From assembly GCF_947503385.1 (NCBI RefSeq), contig NZ_CANNDO010000008.1, positions 1-64,000 of the forward strand: a stretch of 64,000 bases of DNA. The letters run 5' to 3'. The notes below the pieces were generated by a model. That model saw nothing but the letters and a program-made list of their open reading frames with translations, ran no database searches and was not told the DNA's origin. Position numbers and translations under genes: made by a program. This document shows, one piece after another, positions 1-9,037 of the stretch. Source of the stretch: an uncultured Tateyamaria sp. (lineage in GTDB: Bacteria; Pseudomonadota; Alphaproteobacteria; Rhodobacterales; Rhodobacteraceae). Position 1 is the first letter of the stretch, and every line of letters starts with the position of its first letter.

Positions 1-307
1 GCCGTAAGGGACTTGGTTTGCGGAACCCATCAGGGCCAGCGGTCAAAACCGCGCAAACAGGCCGGACACACGACTGCGTCTGACAAATGCACAAATCAGA
101 TCAAAAAAGTCTTGCTATGCAGGAGCCATCCACACATGACATTCGCTGCAGCCGCATTGATAAGAAGTCGGCATAGCCAAAGCAGACAGTCAGGATCCAT
201 TGTCAAAGCCACCTTCAGGAGCGGAAGTGATGCAAAAGCATCAACTGCCTGATCTGTTGCACTATCTCAGACATACACGTTTAATGATCGCAGCGTTTTA
301 ATTTTCT
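1..307. other. leader region without a supported gene
   Basis: I see no convincing gene here. An open frame at 13-252 has unnatural composition and matches nothing I recognise. The segment lies directly upstream of the nuclease-Zorya operon and so should hold its promoter, but I could not pick a clear -35/-10 pair. Confidence 0.5.
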
Positions 308-1702
308 ATGTTTGGAATCAGGAAGATGACTGAAGGACTCCCGGAATTTCTTAAACAAGGCGAAGCTGCGAGGCTCTTCCCAGTATTATCCACGACTTCA
401 AAAGAAGGGAGGACAACGTCGATAGTCCTTGCCTGCCTTTCTGTTGTTCGCGAGCTTGGAAGTGACCTATTGAAGTCTATCGGGCAAAACGTTGGTGTTC
501 GAACGAAGGTCGAATGCTACACGGAAATTGTTTTCCGCAATTCTACGGCCCCACATGAAGATCGGCCAGATGGTCTAATTGTTGTCAGCAATGGAAACCG
601 ACAATGGCGTGCCTTAGTCGAAGCGAAAATCGGCTCTGCAACACATAGTGTTGAACAGATTGAAAAGTATCGAAAATTGGCACAGGAGCAGTCCGTTGAC
701 TGTGTGATCACTCTTTCCAATCAGTTCGCGGCACAACCCCAAACACATCCACTTGAACAAGTTAGAAAGAGCCGTTCGCGGATACCGGTATATCATTGGT
801 CATGGATGCATATCTTGACGACCAGCGATCTTCTTTTGACAAACGAAGCTATTGCAGATGACGACCAGAAGCAGGTTTTGTCCGAACTTCGGAGATTTCT
901 GACGCACGAGAGTGCAGGAGTACGTGGCTTCGAAAGAATGCCACCCGAATGGTCTGAGCTAAACAAACTGGTATCAAGTGGCGGTTCGATACCGGCTAAA
1001 TCACCGCTTTTGTTGCCCGTTATCTTGGCATGGCATCAAGAAACACGCGATCTTTCGCTAATTCTTTCTCGAATGACAGGCGCGCGTGTTTCTGAACGAT
1101 TGCCCAGAAAACACCAAAAAGACGCAGCATGTAGGGTCAACGATGACAGTCAGAAGTTGAGGGACGAAGCTTGCCTTGAAAGCCAGCTTATGGTTCCGGA
1201 CGCGGCAGCTCCTATCGAAATCTCCGCTGATTTGCGTCGAAGGTCCATCGATGTTGGGATGACACTCCGTGCGCCAGACGACCGAAAATCTACTTCCGCT
1301 CGCATTAATTGGTTACTTAGACAAATCAAACACGAACAGGTCGACGATTTTCATGTCAGGTTGCAGTGGCCTGGAACAAGTGGGCCTACGCAATTTCAGC
1401 TTTCGGAGCTGAGGGAAAACGTTCAAATTGCCGAGGTCGACAAATCACACCTGAGCCCGAACGGCTTTCACATCTTCCTGTCAAAGCGGTTGGGTGGTCG
1501 TTTCACTCAGCAAAGCAATTTCATTTCTGATCTAGAGCAAATCGTACCCGATTTCTATGGATCCGTCGGCTCGGCACTTCGGCAACATCAAAAGAAAGCG
1601 CCTACACTTAGACCTGATCGCAAACAGAGTGATGATGTAACGCCTGAAGCTATTCATGAGGAGTCTGATGAGACAAAAGAAAATGGCCCCGGTGATACTT
1701 AG
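308..1702 (+). CDS. PD-(D/E)XK nuclease-like protein, first gene of the Zorya operon
   Basis: This is a 464-residue soluble protein. Residues 85-110 read like a restriction-endonuclease-fold core: Asp88 in RPDGLIVV, then Glu105 and Lys107 in ALVEAKIG, followed by a helix (HSVEQIEKYRKLA), which matches the D...ExK pattern of PD-(D/E)XK enzymes. The remainder (about 200-464) is unrecognised and ends in a charged tail. Its stop codon shares a base with the GTG start of zorA, so the two are translationally coupled, and the gene belongs to the operon by layout. Classical type I Zorya has four genes, so this is an extra component. A DNA-cleaving role is inferred from the motif. Start codons at 308 and 326 are both possible; neither has a strong ribosome site. 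Confidence 0.75.
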   Translation: MFGIRKMTEGLPEFLKQGEAARLFPVLSTTSKEGRTTSIVLACLSVVRELGSDLLKSIGQNVGVRTKVECYTEIVFRNSTAPHEDRPDGLIVVSNGNRQWRALVEAKIGSATHSVEQIEKYRKLAQEQSVDCVITLSNQFAAQPQTHPLEQVRKSRSRIPVYHWSWMHILTTSDLLLTNEAIADDDQKQVLSELRRFLTHESAGVRGFERMPPEWSELNKLVSSGGSIPAKSPLLLPVILAWHQETRDLSLILSRMTGARVSERLPRKHQKDAACRVNDDSQKLRDEACLESQLMVPDAAAPIEISADLRRRSIDVGMTLRAPDDRKSTSARINWLLRQIKHEQVDDFHVRLQWPGTSGPTQFQLSELRENVQIAEVDKSHLSPNGFHIFLSKRLGGRFTQQSNFISDLEQIVPDFYGSVGSALRQHQKKAPTLRPDRKQSDDVTPEAIHEESDETKENGPGDT

Positions 1703-3147
1703 TGTTTGATTTCCAGGAAGGCAGCCAAGACGTCGTCGATGCGGTTCTTACCGTCGCGGCGCTCCTTACGGACGAGTGGGTTCCGGGGCTGGTTGCTCTA
1801 GCAATGATCGGAGCGGCGGCGCTGCTATTCTTGGTTATGTTGAAAGTGACTGACGCGCAGTTGCGGTCACTTCGCTCGGCGACAAAACTAGTGACCAATA
1901 CGACTTCGGAGCTCGAGTTCGCTGGAAAATTCTCAGAGATAAGTGCGGCTCTCGGTGTCGGTAGTCCAAAGATCAATGGACCTAAAAGACGCATCGCTGA
2001 TGTTTGGCGTGAGTATCGCGAAACTCTGATCGAGCCGACTGAAGAGGGGCGGCCAATTCAAAACTCTATACGGCCATCTGCCTTCTTCAACATTGGGAAT
2101 CTTGGTTTTGGTCTTAGAAGCTGGCGATTTTGGCCAGGTTTGTTTGTCTCGATAGGTTTGCTTTTGACCTTTCTTGGTCTTGTGGCGGCTTTGCAGCAAA
2201 CCGGTGGGGTGCTCGATGCAGCCGATGGAGGCTCACGTAACAATGCGATGGGCGACGCGCTGAACGACTTGCTTACTGTCGCATCTGCGAAATTCATCAT
2301 GTCGTTGTCTGGACTATTTGTTTCGATCTTGCTCATCGGTGCAATTCGGTGGCGGGATTCCAGTGTCGATCGAGCAGTGAGCCACCTTGCTCATTCGCTC
2401 GAAGATCGATTGCAGTTTGTTAGTCTGGAGCGGCTGTCACAACAGCAGTTGGAGGAAGCCAAAGAAACGCGCACACATATGGCCAAGCTCAACATGGAGC
2501 TAATCACAGCCCTGGCGAAACCTCTTCAGGACGCCGCAGAAGCTGGCGGAAATGCTGCTGTTGGCGCGATGAAAGGTGTCGCTGAAAAAATTTCAGCAAC
2601 GTTGTCGGACACGGTCACAGAGGCAAGCGAGAAGATGGAAGCGGCTGCGACGAGTATGTCAGAGACAACCGTCGGGTTGGACAGCGTTTCACGCCGTATC
2701 GAAATGGTTGTTGGAGAGCTCAATTCTGCGGCCGAGGCTCTCTCGAGCGCGGCAACACCCGTTGCAGACAGCATTTCGCAGACCGAACAAATGACACGCA
2801 CTATCGCGAAGTCGAGCGTTGAGCTGGTGGAAAACGCTTCAGCAGCACTAAAGAGTCAAACAGAAGCGGTGGTAGTGGCAGCAGAGGCCATCAGCCAACA
2901 AGTTCGAGCCTTTGAAGAGCGCGCGAAGGCGTATGATGGTGACATGGCGAGAGCTCTTGAAGGTTATCGAAAGAACTTGGATGCCGCCGTTGAGAAGGTC
3001 TCTAGGTTCTCCGGTGACGTTCACGCAGATTACTCTGATGCGCTTCAGCGCTTACGTGCAGTCATTGATAGCGCTCGCTCCTTTGAACCTACAACTGATG
3101 ATGTCGCTGTGCAGGCGAGTGATGTAGATCAGGAGACACTATCGTGA
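1702..3147 (+). CDS. zorA: ZorA, MotA/TolQ-like channel subunit of type I Zorya
   Basis: ZorA is the inner-membrane channel subunit of the Zorya anti-phage system; with ZorB it forms a proton-driven motor thought to sense phage attack. The 481-residue protein has a TM segment at about 28-48 and a MotA/TolQ/ExbB-like pair at about 143-165 (FWPGLFVSIGLLLTFLGL) and 195-216. A long Ala/Glu/Ser-rich helical tail follows (about 225-481), as expected for the cytoplasmic ZorA tail. It is shorter than the E. coli protein as I recall it, mainly in the tail. The GTG start overlaps the stop of the preceding nuclease gene, and its own stop overlaps zorB (GTGA). The call rests on family pattern plus the zorB-zorC-zorD context. 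Confidence 0.9.
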   Translation: MFDFQEGSQDVVDAVLTVAALLTDEWVPGLVALAMIGAAALLFLVMLKVTDAQLRSLRSATKLVTNTTSELEFAGKFSEISAALGVGSPKINGPKRRIADVWREYRETLIEPTEEGRPIQNSIRPSAFFNIGNLGFGLRSWRFWPGLFVSIGLLLTFLGLVAALQQTGGVLDAADGGSRNNAMGDALNDLLTVASAKFIMSLSGLFVSILLIGAIRWRDSSVDRAVSHLAHSLEDRLQFVSLERLSQQQLEEAKETRTHMAKLNMELITALAKPLQDAAEAGGNAAVGAMKGVAEKISATLSDTVTEASEKMEAAATSMSETTVGLDSVSRRIEMVVGELNSAAEALSSAATPVADSISQTEQMTRTIAKSSVELVENASAALKSQTEAVVVAAEAISQQVRAFEERAKAYDGDMARALEGYRKNLDAAVEKVSRFSGDVHADYSDALQRLRAVIDSARSFEPTTDDVAVQASDVDQETLS

Positions 3148-4190
3148 GAGGTGCCGACTACTACCACGCAGAGGAAGTCGAAGAGGAAGAAACAGCATTT
3201 GTCACGATGACAGATATGACTGTCAGTATTTTGTTCATACTATTGATTCTTCTTGCTTTTTTTGCAAGCCAATTGCGTCCCGAAGGCGTCAAATCCGAAG
3301 AGATCATCGAAGGACTAAATGCACAGCTTGATGTGCTCCAAGATGAGAACACCGAACTCAAGGCACTTCTGTCAGACCAGGACATCGATTTTTCTACGTT
3401 GTCGGAAACAAAATCCAGTTTGGAGGCTGCAAACCGGCGATTAGCGGAACTGGAAAGTATCCTGTCAGAACAAGAAGATATTGAGACGCAGCTTCTTCAA
3501 GCCATGGCAAAAGCTGACCTGCTTAAGAAACAACTGGAAGAGTTCAGCGAAAACCGCCTAGATCGTCTCGAAATTTATAATTCAGCCGTCCGCGACACGC
3601 GAGTTGGATTGTTACAAACCCTAAAATACCAGATTGACGCGGAGTACCCTGAACTACGGGTGCGACTGAGTGCAACGGAAGACGCGCTTCAATTTGTTGG
3701 AGAGGGCTTGTTCGCGTCCGGCAGTCGCAGCCTTTCGGTGTCAAGCACGGACAAAGTCCGTAGAATCGCTGAAATATTAGAAAATTCACTGTCATGTTAC
3801 ACTATTGGTTCCCGCTCAGCATTCGCCGAGGAGTGCAACGAAGGTTACGCGCTGATCGACGCCCTGCAAATTGAAGGTCATACTGACAGTGATGGAACGC
3901 TCAGCTTCAATACCAGACTTGGCGCAGACAGAGCGGCGGCGACCTACGGCGCAATGGTCGAGCATCTCCCAGGGTTGACGGACCACCGCAACTTCGCAAG
4001 CCAACCGGTGCTGTCTGTAGCTGGATACGGAGAAGACCGTCCTGTCGCACCAAATGACACAAACGACAACAAAAGCCTAAATCGCAGGATAGACTTACGC
4101 TTCATAATGTTGCGGCCATCTAGCGTCGAGGAAATCGACGAGATTAAGAGCGTTCTGCGAACCTATGCGCCGGGACTGATCGATCCATGA
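3144..4190 (+). CDS. zorB: ZorB, MotB/OmpA-like stator subunit of type I Zorya
   Basis: ZorB is the peptidoglycan-anchored partner of ZorA. The 348-residue protein has an acidic N-terminus and one TM helix (about 25-45, TVSILFILLILLAFF), preceded by Asp24 at the position of the proton-carrying Asp in MotB-like proteins. A coiled-coil stretch follows (about 60-150). The C-terminal OmpA-like domain (about 190-335) carries EGHTDSDG, an Arg in LGADRAAATYG, GYGEDRP and NRRIDLRF, the usual peptidoglycan-binding signature. The GTG start overlaps zorA by four bases and the stop overlaps zorC by four. Confidence 0.92.
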   Translation: MRGADYYHAEEVEEEETAFVTMTDMTVSILFILLILLAFFASQLRPEGVKSEEIIEGLNAQLDVLQDENTELKALLSDQDIDFSTLSETKSSLEAANRRLAELESILSEQEDIETQLLQAMAKADLLKKQLEEFSENRLDRLEIYNSAVRDTRVGLLQTLKYQIDAEYPELRVRLSATEDALQFVGEGLFASGSRSLSVSSTDKVRRIAEILENSLSCYTIGSRSAFAEECNEGYALIDALQIEGHTDSDGTLSFNTRLGADRAAATYGAMVEHLPGLTDHRNFASQPVLSVAGYGEDRPVAPNDTNDNKSLNRRIDLRFIMLRPSSVEEIDEIKSVLRTYAPGLIDP

Positions 4191-5512
4191 GTTTAGCAAG
4201 CGCCATTGTTAGCCTGTCTGCCCCCGTTCCAGGCCGCACTACATTGTCTGCGGCGCGGCTCGAAGAGGAATGCCGTTCAATTCGGGACAAATATCCAGCG
4301 CCAACACTTGTAACAGACAGCGCATTGAGCGCATTGGTTGAGCTGTGCCTATCTCGCGTAACAAGTGGCAATTGGAGGGGTGTTACAGAAGCAAACGTAC
4401 TACCGCTAGTACATGCACTTTGCCGCGGAAGTATAAGTGAGCCTACAAAACTAGTTGAATTCCTTAGCCGCGAAGTCAGTCTGACGCGCCGTACGTCGTT
4501 CTTGGCAGCCGCCATGGAAGGTTATTTGGAAGGTTGGTGCGGAGGCTCGACACATACACGTCGTGCAGCAATACTGCTTCAAGAGCGCCAGCGCGACTTA
4601 CCGGAACCTTATTCAGATTGTGTTTCCCAGGCTCCAGAGTGCCTCGATCCCGAGTCCGGCGCTCGAAGCATTGCGGCTCGAATCTTGGAAAGCGATGAGC
4701 CTTTGGAAGCAATGTCCGACCTTGGGTTTGGAGAGCCGTTTTCTCCGGGTTTTGCAACCGAAGTCGGCAACAGCTTCGTCCAGGATTATCCGTCGCCAGA
4801 GTCTCTTGCGCTTGCTCAACGCCTAGCTCGTTGGGCGCGGCCAGAAGACGGCGGCGGGATCGGAGGCGAGGGACTGATTGGTGCGCTCGATAAGCTTCTG
4901 TCGCCATGGCATCAACGTGTGCCAACCGAGGAAATTCAGGCATGGCTACTTGATTGGGTTCTCAAGCATATTGGCGACCCCCGAAAGCCTGGAGAAAGCG
5001 GGCGCTGGCTAACGGCATCGGAGACGAGCAAGCGCACCGTTCTTACTTGGTTAGCAGGTCAGAGCATAGAAGCTTTCATGAACGTCATTTCCGCGGTTGA
5101 AATTGAGCGCCCCGACATGTGGAGTGAGCGCAGAAATTTCTGGATGTCTCTATACAAAGAAGGGGTAATCACCGAAGCTTGGGTGGCCCTACATCCAGCT
5201 GCGCAACGAGAGGCAAAACGTCGATTTGACGAGACGAAGGAGCCCGCGTTCGAAGCCTTTGCGCAACAACTGGGAGGTCGCAAAGACACGTCCCTTCTCA
5301 TAATGAGAGCTGGCGATCACATTTTAGTCGAAGGTTCAAAAAACTATCGAATACATGTTTTTGATCGCGACTTTCCGGGCCGTCCCGAGCTGTATCGGGA
5401 TTCCTATCGTGATCAAGACATAACGCTTTCGCCAAGCAATCATCCGGCCACGAAGTACCATCGTGGAGGGATCAACAACTGGGGCAGCTGGGTTCGGAGA
5501 CAGTTACGATGA
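4187..5512 (+). CDS. zorC: ZorC, EH-signature protein of type I Zorya
   Basis: ZorC is the cytoplasmic component that defines type I Zorya and acts with ZorD after the ZorAB motor is triggered; DNA binding has been reported for the family. The 441-residue protein is soluble and mostly helical. The EH-signature-type region lies near residue 261 (WVLKHIGDPRK), and a compact C-terminal domain ends in WGSWVRRQLR. No catalytic motif is visible. It sits between zorB and zorD with ATGA overlaps on both sides, so the four proteins are probably made in a fixed ratio. Sequence alone would give a weaker call; the flanking genes make it firm. Confidence 0.85.
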   Translation: MSLASAIVSLSAPVPGRTTLSAARLEEECRSIRDKYPAPTLVTDSALSALVELCLSRVTSGNWRGVTEANVLPLVHALCRGSISEPTKLVEFLSREVSLTRRTSFLAAAMEGYLEGWCGGSTHTRRAAILLQERQRDLPEPYSDCVSQAPECLDPESGARSIAARILESDEPLEAMSDLGFGEPFSPGFATEVGNSFVQDYPSPESLALAQRLARWARPEDGGGIGGEGLIGALDKLLSPWHQRVPTEEIQAWLLDWVLKHIGDPRKPGESGRWLTASETSKRTVLTWLAGQSIEAFMNVISAVEIERPDMWSERRNFWMSLYKEGVITEAWVALHPAAQREAKRRFDETKEPAFEAFAQQLGGRKDTSLLIMRAGDHILVEGSKNYRIHVFDRDFPGRPELYRDSYRDQDITLSPSNHPATKYHRGGINNWGSWVRRQLR

Positions 5513-8500
5513 GCGGTCTTCAGGTCAGGGAGATTTTTGAGAACGGAGTCATTCTGGAACCTACGCGCGGGAATCGCGGCGCTTGGAACAGGTTGCGCCG
5601 TTCTCCCGTCATCGACCTTCGAAATCCGCTCCAAGAGGACAAGGATCTTTCCTTTGCTCTGGCCCGCATTCGAACGCTTGATCATTCCGGCAAGGACGCG
5701 GTTATTCGGCCAGACAGCCTGACCTTGTCGCACGGTATTGTTGCCAAGATCGAAGACGTTTTCGCGCCCGCACTCGGACTGCCAAAATTAGAGGATCAAT
5801 TAACCTTCGCAACGAAATTCTTGGGCACGCTTGGCAGTTCGGACGCGCGCCTAGAATGGCACTGGGAGAGGCTGGGCAAGCCAGAAATGGTGCCACGCCG
5901 AGGAGCCTTTCTTTTCCCAGATACACCAGGTTCGCGACGACGGATACCGGCCACCATTTTGCAAGCCATTGAGCTATCGGAGACATTTGACCCTACTTCT
6001 CCTTTGCCTGCACACTGGCGCGCTTTGGCTGCATTTCGCGACTGCCTGGGAAGCGCAGGCAAACGCGCATCTCCGGACAGATTTCTTTCGGACTTGAGGA
6101 TTACTTCCGTTGCTAGGATTGGCATTGAAGTGGACACACAGGATGAGGCCGCGTTTGCTGCTGTACCAGTCGGTGCTAAGGCGGAAATTGGCGAAACCGA
6201 TGAACCACTGTTTTCTAAGGCTGTGCGAAAAAGCTTTTCGGATGCGGTCGCAGACCATGGTGCGCTTCCAGCGTACCGCTTGTCGGATGGTACATTTGCA
6301 GTCGTTGATCAGAGTGCTGCCCCAGTGCTCGAACTCGTTGCAAAGGCCATGAGGGGAGACAGAGCGCAACGCAAAGCCTTTATTCTGGATGCTCCCAGAC
6401 TGATCGAAGAAGCCCTGGAACGTCATTTCTTAGAAACTGGTCAGATCAATGAGGATACTACGCCTGAGCAATCGGCTGAATTGGTTGCGACCGCGCTTGA
6501 AGACGGCTGGGCGGAAACCAATGGCTGGTCGGAGCGGGTCATTGGCATAGGTGCCGTCGCCAGACTTGAAATGGAAATTTCGGTGGGTTCAGGGTTGCCT
6601 TGGCTCCCAGATACTCTTGAGCAGTCACTAGGTGAACTGCTGGGATCAATTGCGGATGATAAGCTAGAGGCGGCTATTCAGGCTCTTCAGAGAGCCATTT
6701 TGAATGGCGAAGTGAGCATAGAGTTTGACGAGGTCAGTGTACCAGTCCACCCCGACGTAATTGAGGCACTCAGACGTCGCTTGGCCATGCGCGCAGATAC
6801 GACCGAGGTTCGCGGTGAGCCAGATGAAGCGCTCTTGCCATTGGTGCACGCTAACCTTCACGATCTTGACTATTTCGCGCACAAGTCTCCTAGAGGCCGT
6901 GCTGAGGAGGGCCTACCTTCTTCAGTCATATCCGTGTTGCGCCCATATCAGTTAAAAGCGTTCGACTGGCAGCTAGCCGCGTGGACAAAGGGTATGCCCG
7001 GACTCCTCAATGCCGACGAACAAGGCCTAGGTAAGACTCTTCAAACACTGTCATTTCTTGCTTGGCTTACTCGCGAGATGCGCAATGGCAAAGTCGCGCC
7101 GAGGCCGATACTGGTGGTTGCTCCCACGTCGTTGTTACGCAATTGGCAAGACGAAATCGAGCAACACCTAGATGCCGGAGCTTTGGGGCCGATTCACCGT
7201 CTGTACGGAACTGAACTGTCAAAATTCCGAGGCACGCGTGGACGCGACATAGTAGACGGTGAGACCCATCTGGATTTGTCGGATTTGGTCGGAACAGTTG
7301 GTGTAGTTGTCACAACTTACCAAACACTCGCAAACTACGCAGTCAGCCTGAATCAACTGCATTTTGGCGCATCCGTCTTTGACGAGATTCAGTTCATAAA
7401 GAACCCAAGAACACAAAGAGCAACAGCCGTCAAAGGCGTCAACTCCGATTTTCATATCGGTTTGACTGGGACACCTATAGAGAACCGAACTCAAGATCTT
7501 TGGTCGATAGTAGATACTATAGCACCAGGCTCACTGGGCGCTCTGGCGGGCTTTAATCGCATTTTTGAGAAACCGGACGGGGCACGCTTAGAACAATTAA
7601 GAACGGCACTGTTTGACTCTGCGGGAGGCGGAACACCGCTTTGCCTCCGGCGTACAAAAGAGGAAGCGGATCCTTCCATTCCACCGAAAGTGAGACTGCT
7701 CTATTCGCGAGACATGCCTCGCCCACAGATGTTGAGGTACGACGAAGCGAGGGCGAAAGGCGGTGGTATCTTGCAAGTTTTGCAACACATTCGACGCGTT
7801 TCAGCACACCCCGGAATGCTGGAGGGTGAACTTACAGACGATTTTATTGGTGCTTCGGCGCGAACCGAAGCAACCCTTGATATTTTGCGCTACATTGCGT
7901 CGAAAGGTGAGCGCGCCTTGGTCTTTGTCGAGAACCTTGATCTGCAAGCCTGGCTCGCTGAATTCCTAAAGATCGAATTCGGTCTTCGTGAGGTCATGGT
8001 GATTAATGGTGGAACTTCGATAAACGACAGGCGCGAAATCACGAGAAGGTTTCAACGGCACCTGAAAGAGGACGAAGGCTTTGATGTACTTCTGCTTGGT
8101 CCAAGAGCCGCTGGTACTGGCTTAACCTTGACGGCTGCTAACCATGTAATCCATCTCACAAGGTGGTGGAATCCAGCAGTCGAAGAGCAGTGCAACGACC
8201 GAACTCTCAGGATTGGTCAGACGAAACAGGTTACCATCCACTTGCCAATGGCAATTCACCCGGGTCTTGGACCTGCTTCGTTCGACTGCCTTCTTCATCG
8301 CTTGATCTCAGGCAAAAGAGCATTGGCCTCTAACGTGATGCAGCCTTCGCTTGTTTCTGAAGGTGATCTGCGACTTCTCCACAATGCTGTAATATCTGGA
8401 GAAATCACAGACGACCTACCAAAATCAAACGCGGAAATAAACTTACCTGATCGCAATGATCTGTCGGTTGAAAACCTTGCTGAGAACGTAATTCAAATTT

Positions 8501-8691
8501 CGGGAAGCAGTTGGAAAGGCACAATTTTGGTTGGTTTTGGTGACGCGATCAATGACTTAGCCCAGTACCAGACCAAAGATACGCTGTGCGCAATTATGGT
8601 TTCGCCGCAGGCTATCGAATGGGATTTAGATATTCCACTTAGCAAGGTTACTGACCAGCGTCTTTGGCCTGACCTCGCACTTCCATTCTAG
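5509..8691 (+). CDS. zorD: ZorD, SNF2-family helicase/translocase of type I Zorya
   Basis: This 1060-residue protein has a long N-terminal region (1-480) and then a full SNF2-type motor. Visible motifs are the Walker A form DEQGLGKT (about 503-510), VVAPTSLLRNW, the Walker B box DEIQ (about 625-628), GLTGTPIEN, LCLRRTKEEAD and, in the second RecA-like lobe, GTGLTLTAANHVIH and NDRTLRIGQT (about 896-905). DEIQ replaces the common DEAH and DEQG replaces DEMG. In type I Zorya, ZorD is the DNA-degrading effector; I do not see an obvious nuclease motif here, and the extra nuclease gene at 308 may matter for that reason. It is the last gene of the unit; no clear terminator follows. Confidence 0.9.
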   Translation: MSGLQVREIFENGVILEPTRGNRGAWNRLRRSPVIDLRNPLQEDKDLSFALARIRTLDHSGKDAVIRPDSLTLSHGIVAKIEDVFAPALGLPKLEDQLTFATKFLGTLGSSDARLEWHWERLGKPEMVPRRGAFLFPDTPGSRRRIPATILQAIELSETFDPTSPLPAHWRALAAFRDCLGSAGKRASPDRFLSDLRITSVARIGIEVDTQDEAAFAAVPVGAKAEIGETDEPLFSKAVRKSFSDAVADHGALPAYRLSDGTFAVVDQSAAPVLELVAKAMRGDRAQRKAFILDAPRLIEEALERHFLETGQINEDTTPEQSAELVATALEDGWAETNGWSERVIGIGAVARLEMEISVGSGLPWLPDTLEQSLGELLGSIADDKLEAAIQALQRAILNGEVSIEFDEVSVPVHPDVIEALRRRLAMRADTTEVRGEPDEALLPLVHANLHDLDYFAHKSPRGRAEEGLPSSVISVLRPYQLKAFDWQLAAWTKGMPGLLNADEQGLGKTLQTLSFLAWLTREMRNGKVAPRPILVVAPTSLLRNWQDEIEQHLDAGALGPIHRLYGTELSKFRGTRGRDIVDGETHLDLSDLVGTVGVVVTTYQTLANYAVSLNQLHFGASVFDEIQFIKNPRTQRATAVKGVNSDFHIGLTGTPIENRTQDLWSIVDTIAPGSLGALAGFNRIFEKPDGARLEQLRTALFDSAGGGTPLCLRRTKEEADPSIPPKVRLLYSRDMPRPQMLRYDEARAKGGGILQVLQHIRRVSAHPGMLEGELTDDFIGASARTEATLDILRYIASKGERALVFVENLDLQAWLAEFLKIEFGLREVMVINGGTSINDRREITRRFQRHLKEDEGFDVLLLGPRAAGTGLTLTAANHVIHLTRWWNPAVEEQCNDRTLRIGQTKQVTIHLPMAIHPGLGPASFDCLLHRLISGKRALASNVMQPSLVSEGDLRLLHNAVISGEITDDLPKSNAEINLPDRNDLSVENLAENVIQISGSSWKGTILVGFGDAINDLAQYQTKDTLCAIMVSPQAIEWDLDIPLSKVTDQRLWPDLALPF

Positions 8692-9037
8692 ATCATGAAC
8701 AGGCGCTAGACTGCCAATTTGTGCCAATCTGAGCTTGGTTCATTCCGGTTACAACCGATACGAGTTGATTGCTACATGATCGACGAACTGCTGCTTTGGG
8801 GAATGCCGCATTGCGGCCAAAGGGCCTTGACCAATGTCGAATCTAGGTCGCCCCAGTAAAAATTCGGGTACCTCCTCCATGACGTGGAACCGCCAACCAA
8901 TGCTCCGTAACTCAGCCTCACTATTAGACCCAATATTGGCATTACCGACCAAAGGGCTTGGAAATGTCCAAGTTCTTTTCCTTTGATTGAGCTCTGGCCT
9001 GCGGCACAATGAGGAAATTGAATCACTAGAGCCGCCG
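8692..9037. other. intergenic region between zorD and the DUF2779 gene
   Basis: I found no supported gene or terminator. A minus-strand frame at 8749-9063 is open for 104 codons but overlaps the start of the next gene and is not recognisable. The segment probably holds the promoter for the downstream gene. Confidence 0.4.

Noticed and set aside
13..252. 79-codon open frame at the window start
   Set aside because: Composition is unlike a protein, no ribosome site is present, and it resembles the repeat-type intergenic DNA seen elsewhere.
1702..4190. ZorA/ZorB as flagellar MotA/MotB or a TolQ/ExbB energising pair
   Set aside because: There are no flagellar or TonB/Tol genes nearby, ZorA has a long helical tail, and both are coupled to zorC and an SNF2 helicase.
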